Assembly (NCBI GenBank): GCA_017559885.1 | Contig: JAFYQN010000106.1 | Location: 1 to 5,649 of the forward strand | Reading direction: 5' to 3' | DNA: 5,649 bases | Source: Clostridia bacterium | GTDB lineage: Bacteria > Bacillota > Clostridia > Oscillospirales > Acutalibacteraceae | Shown: piece by piece, positions 4,596 through 5,649 of the stretch | Layout of the letters: each line of letters opens with the position of its first letter | How positions within the stretch are numbered: the first letter of the stretch is position 1 | Notes under the pieces: generated by a model | Seen by the model: only the letters and a program-made list of their open reading frames with translations | Told to the model about the DNA's origin: nothing | Database searches by the model: none | Translations under genes and position numbers: made by a program

Positions 4596-5649
4596 GTGAA
4601 AAATACTTTTTTAGATATTATAAGAACCCCTGATGACATTAAAATTCAAACCGAGAATTCACCATTTCGTTTTGAAGAAAAGGGTACTGTTAACGATACT
4701 TGCGCCGAAGTAAAATTTACGGTGAAAAATGACGTTTTAAGTATACGTCTATATCCAAACGGCGACAAGGTAAAATATATTCGTTTGCGTTGGAATGGTG
4801 ATATTTCAGATGTTAACACAATGATTGGTGATGCGGTTGAACGTAGCGCAACCGACGATGTGAATTGGCACGCTTTTTTACCTCATGCTTCAATGCCTTG
4901 GTATTTTTATACCAACGACGGCGAGTGTTTGCACGGTTATGGCGTTAAAACGGGTTGTAACAGTTTTGCAAACTGGTTTGCCGACCCGTACGGAATCACA
5001 TTGCTTCTTGACGTTCGCAACGGTAAAAGCGGTGTAGAGTGCGCTGAACTTTTGTGCGCCGAGGTTGTTTGCCGTAAGGGTGCAAGCGGTGAAGATATGT
5101 ATCGTGCGGCACAGGCGTTTTGCAAATGTATGTGTGACAAACCCAATCTTCCAAAAGAACCTGTTTACGGACTTAACAATTGGTATTGGGCATACGGCGC
5201 AATAGAGGAAAAAGTGGTGCTTCAAGAAGCGCGGTTTTTAAGTGCGCTTACAAAAGGGTTTAAAAACAAACCCTTAATGACCATTGACGACGGTTGGCAA
5301 ATTGCTCATGCAAAGGGTAAGTATAACGGTGGACCTTGGAATCTTACCAATGAAAATTTTGCATCTATGCAATCTACTGCCGAAAAAATACATAAACTTG
5401 ATTGTCGCGCAGGTATTTGGATGCGACCCTTGCTTACTCTTTCACACGTACCTGCCGAGGCGTGCTACGATAGTACTTATAGCAAAAACGCTATTGTAAT
5501 GGACCCCACACACGAATACACCAAGCAAAAGGTAACCGAAGATATTAAAATGATATCTTCTTGGGGTTACGATATGATTAAGCACGACTTTTCATTCTTT
5601 GATTTGTTTGGCGCAACAATTTCAGACAATATGCCACCGCATTTTTATG
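4596..5649 (+). CDS. Clan GH-D (GH36-like) glycoside hydrolase, alpha-galactosidase type, 3' partial
   Basis: The frame is open from GTG 4596 to the window edge (351 codons, no stop). There is no signal peptide, so the enzyme is probably cytoplasmic and acts on imported oligosaccharides. Residues 1 to about 185 look like an N-terminal beta-sandwich domain. A (beta/alpha)8 barrel then begins near Y191-G-L-N-N-W-Y-W. Clan marks are I-D-D-G-W-Q (230-235), A-G-I-W-M-R-P (272-278), V-M-D-P-T-H (301-306) and, at the end of a strand, M-I-K-H-D-F-S with Asp331 at the expected nucleophile position. The acid/base Asp would lie beyond the edge. GH36 members include alpha-galactosidases and raffinose-synthase-like proteins, and the substrate cannot be fixed here. 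Cysteine is frequent (11, including C-K-C-M-C at 176-180). The gene has its own promoter and is not co-transcribed with glmM. Confidence 0.75.
   Translation, partial: MKNTFLDIIRTPDDIKIQTENSPFRFEEKGTVNDTCAEVKFTVKNDVLSIRLYPNGDKVKYIRLRWNGDISDVNTMIGDAVERSATDDVNWHAFLPHASMPWYFYTNDGECLHGYGVKTGCNSFANWFADPYGITLLLDVRNGKSGVECAELLCAEVVCRKGASGEDMYRAAQAFCKCMCDKPNLPKEPVYGLNNWYWAYGAIEEKVVLQEARFLSALTKGFKNKPLMTIDDGWQIAHAKGKYNGGPWNLTNENFASMQSTAEKIHKLDCRAGIWMRPLLTLSHVPAEACYDSTYSKNAIVMDPTHEYTKQKVTEDIKMISSWGYDMIKHDFSFFDLFGATISDNMPPHFY

Noticed and set aside
5284..5499. 71-codon + strand frame
   Set aside because: It is out of frame within the hydrolase gene, whose motifs run continuously through this stretch.
1..5649. 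tRNA/rRNA genes, CRISPR arrays, insertion sequences, attachment sites, or DnaA-box clusters
   Set aside because: I saw no cloverleaf, regularly spaced repeats, transposase, flanking repeats or clustered TTATCCACA-like boxes, despite the origin-type gene cluster.

Overview
The window looks like chromosomal DNA of an AT-rich Gram-positive bacterium (Bacillota), most likely a gut-type Clostridia lineage such as Oscillospirales/Ruminococcaceae. The evidence is the gene order rnpA-yidD-yidC-jag, the Jag protein with N-terminal, KH and R3H domains, the Shine-Dalgarno sites, and the many short stem-loops with T-rich tails. The family-level placement is inference. All convincing genes are on the + strand.

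Region 1 (1-2750) is the conserved cluster normally found beside the chromosome origin. It holds a stem-loop terminator at the left edge (rpmH would be expected just outside), then rnpA (RNase P protein), yidD overlapping its 3' end, yidC (membrane protein insertase) and jag/khpB (RNA-binding protein, TTG start), closed by a strong terminator. The genes are tightly packed and read as one transcription unit. Together they serve tRNA 5' maturation, membrane protein insertion and RNA-linked control of envelope growth.

Region 2 (2751-4205) is a single-gene unit for glmM (phosphoglucosamine mutase, cell-wall precursor synthesis). It takes the place where mnmE usually follows jag. Its leader holds a 13-bp inverted repeat covering the ribosome-binding site and a -10-like box. 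Its stop codon lies in the loop of its own terminator.

Region 3 (4206-4527) holds a decayed C-terminal piece of an ABC-transporter ATPase. It has Walker B, D-loop and H-loop but no Walker A and no signature motif. A 32-nt perfect palindrome closes it.

Region 4 (4528-5649) has a good sigma-A-type promoter, a possible operator and the first 351 codons of a glycoside hydrolase of clan GH-D (GH36-like, alpha-galactosidase type). The gene runs off the right edge.

I see no clearly new biological system. The best leads are an apparent move of the groove arginine in YidC from TM1 to TM2, the inverted repeat in the glmM leader, and the ABC-ATPase remnant.
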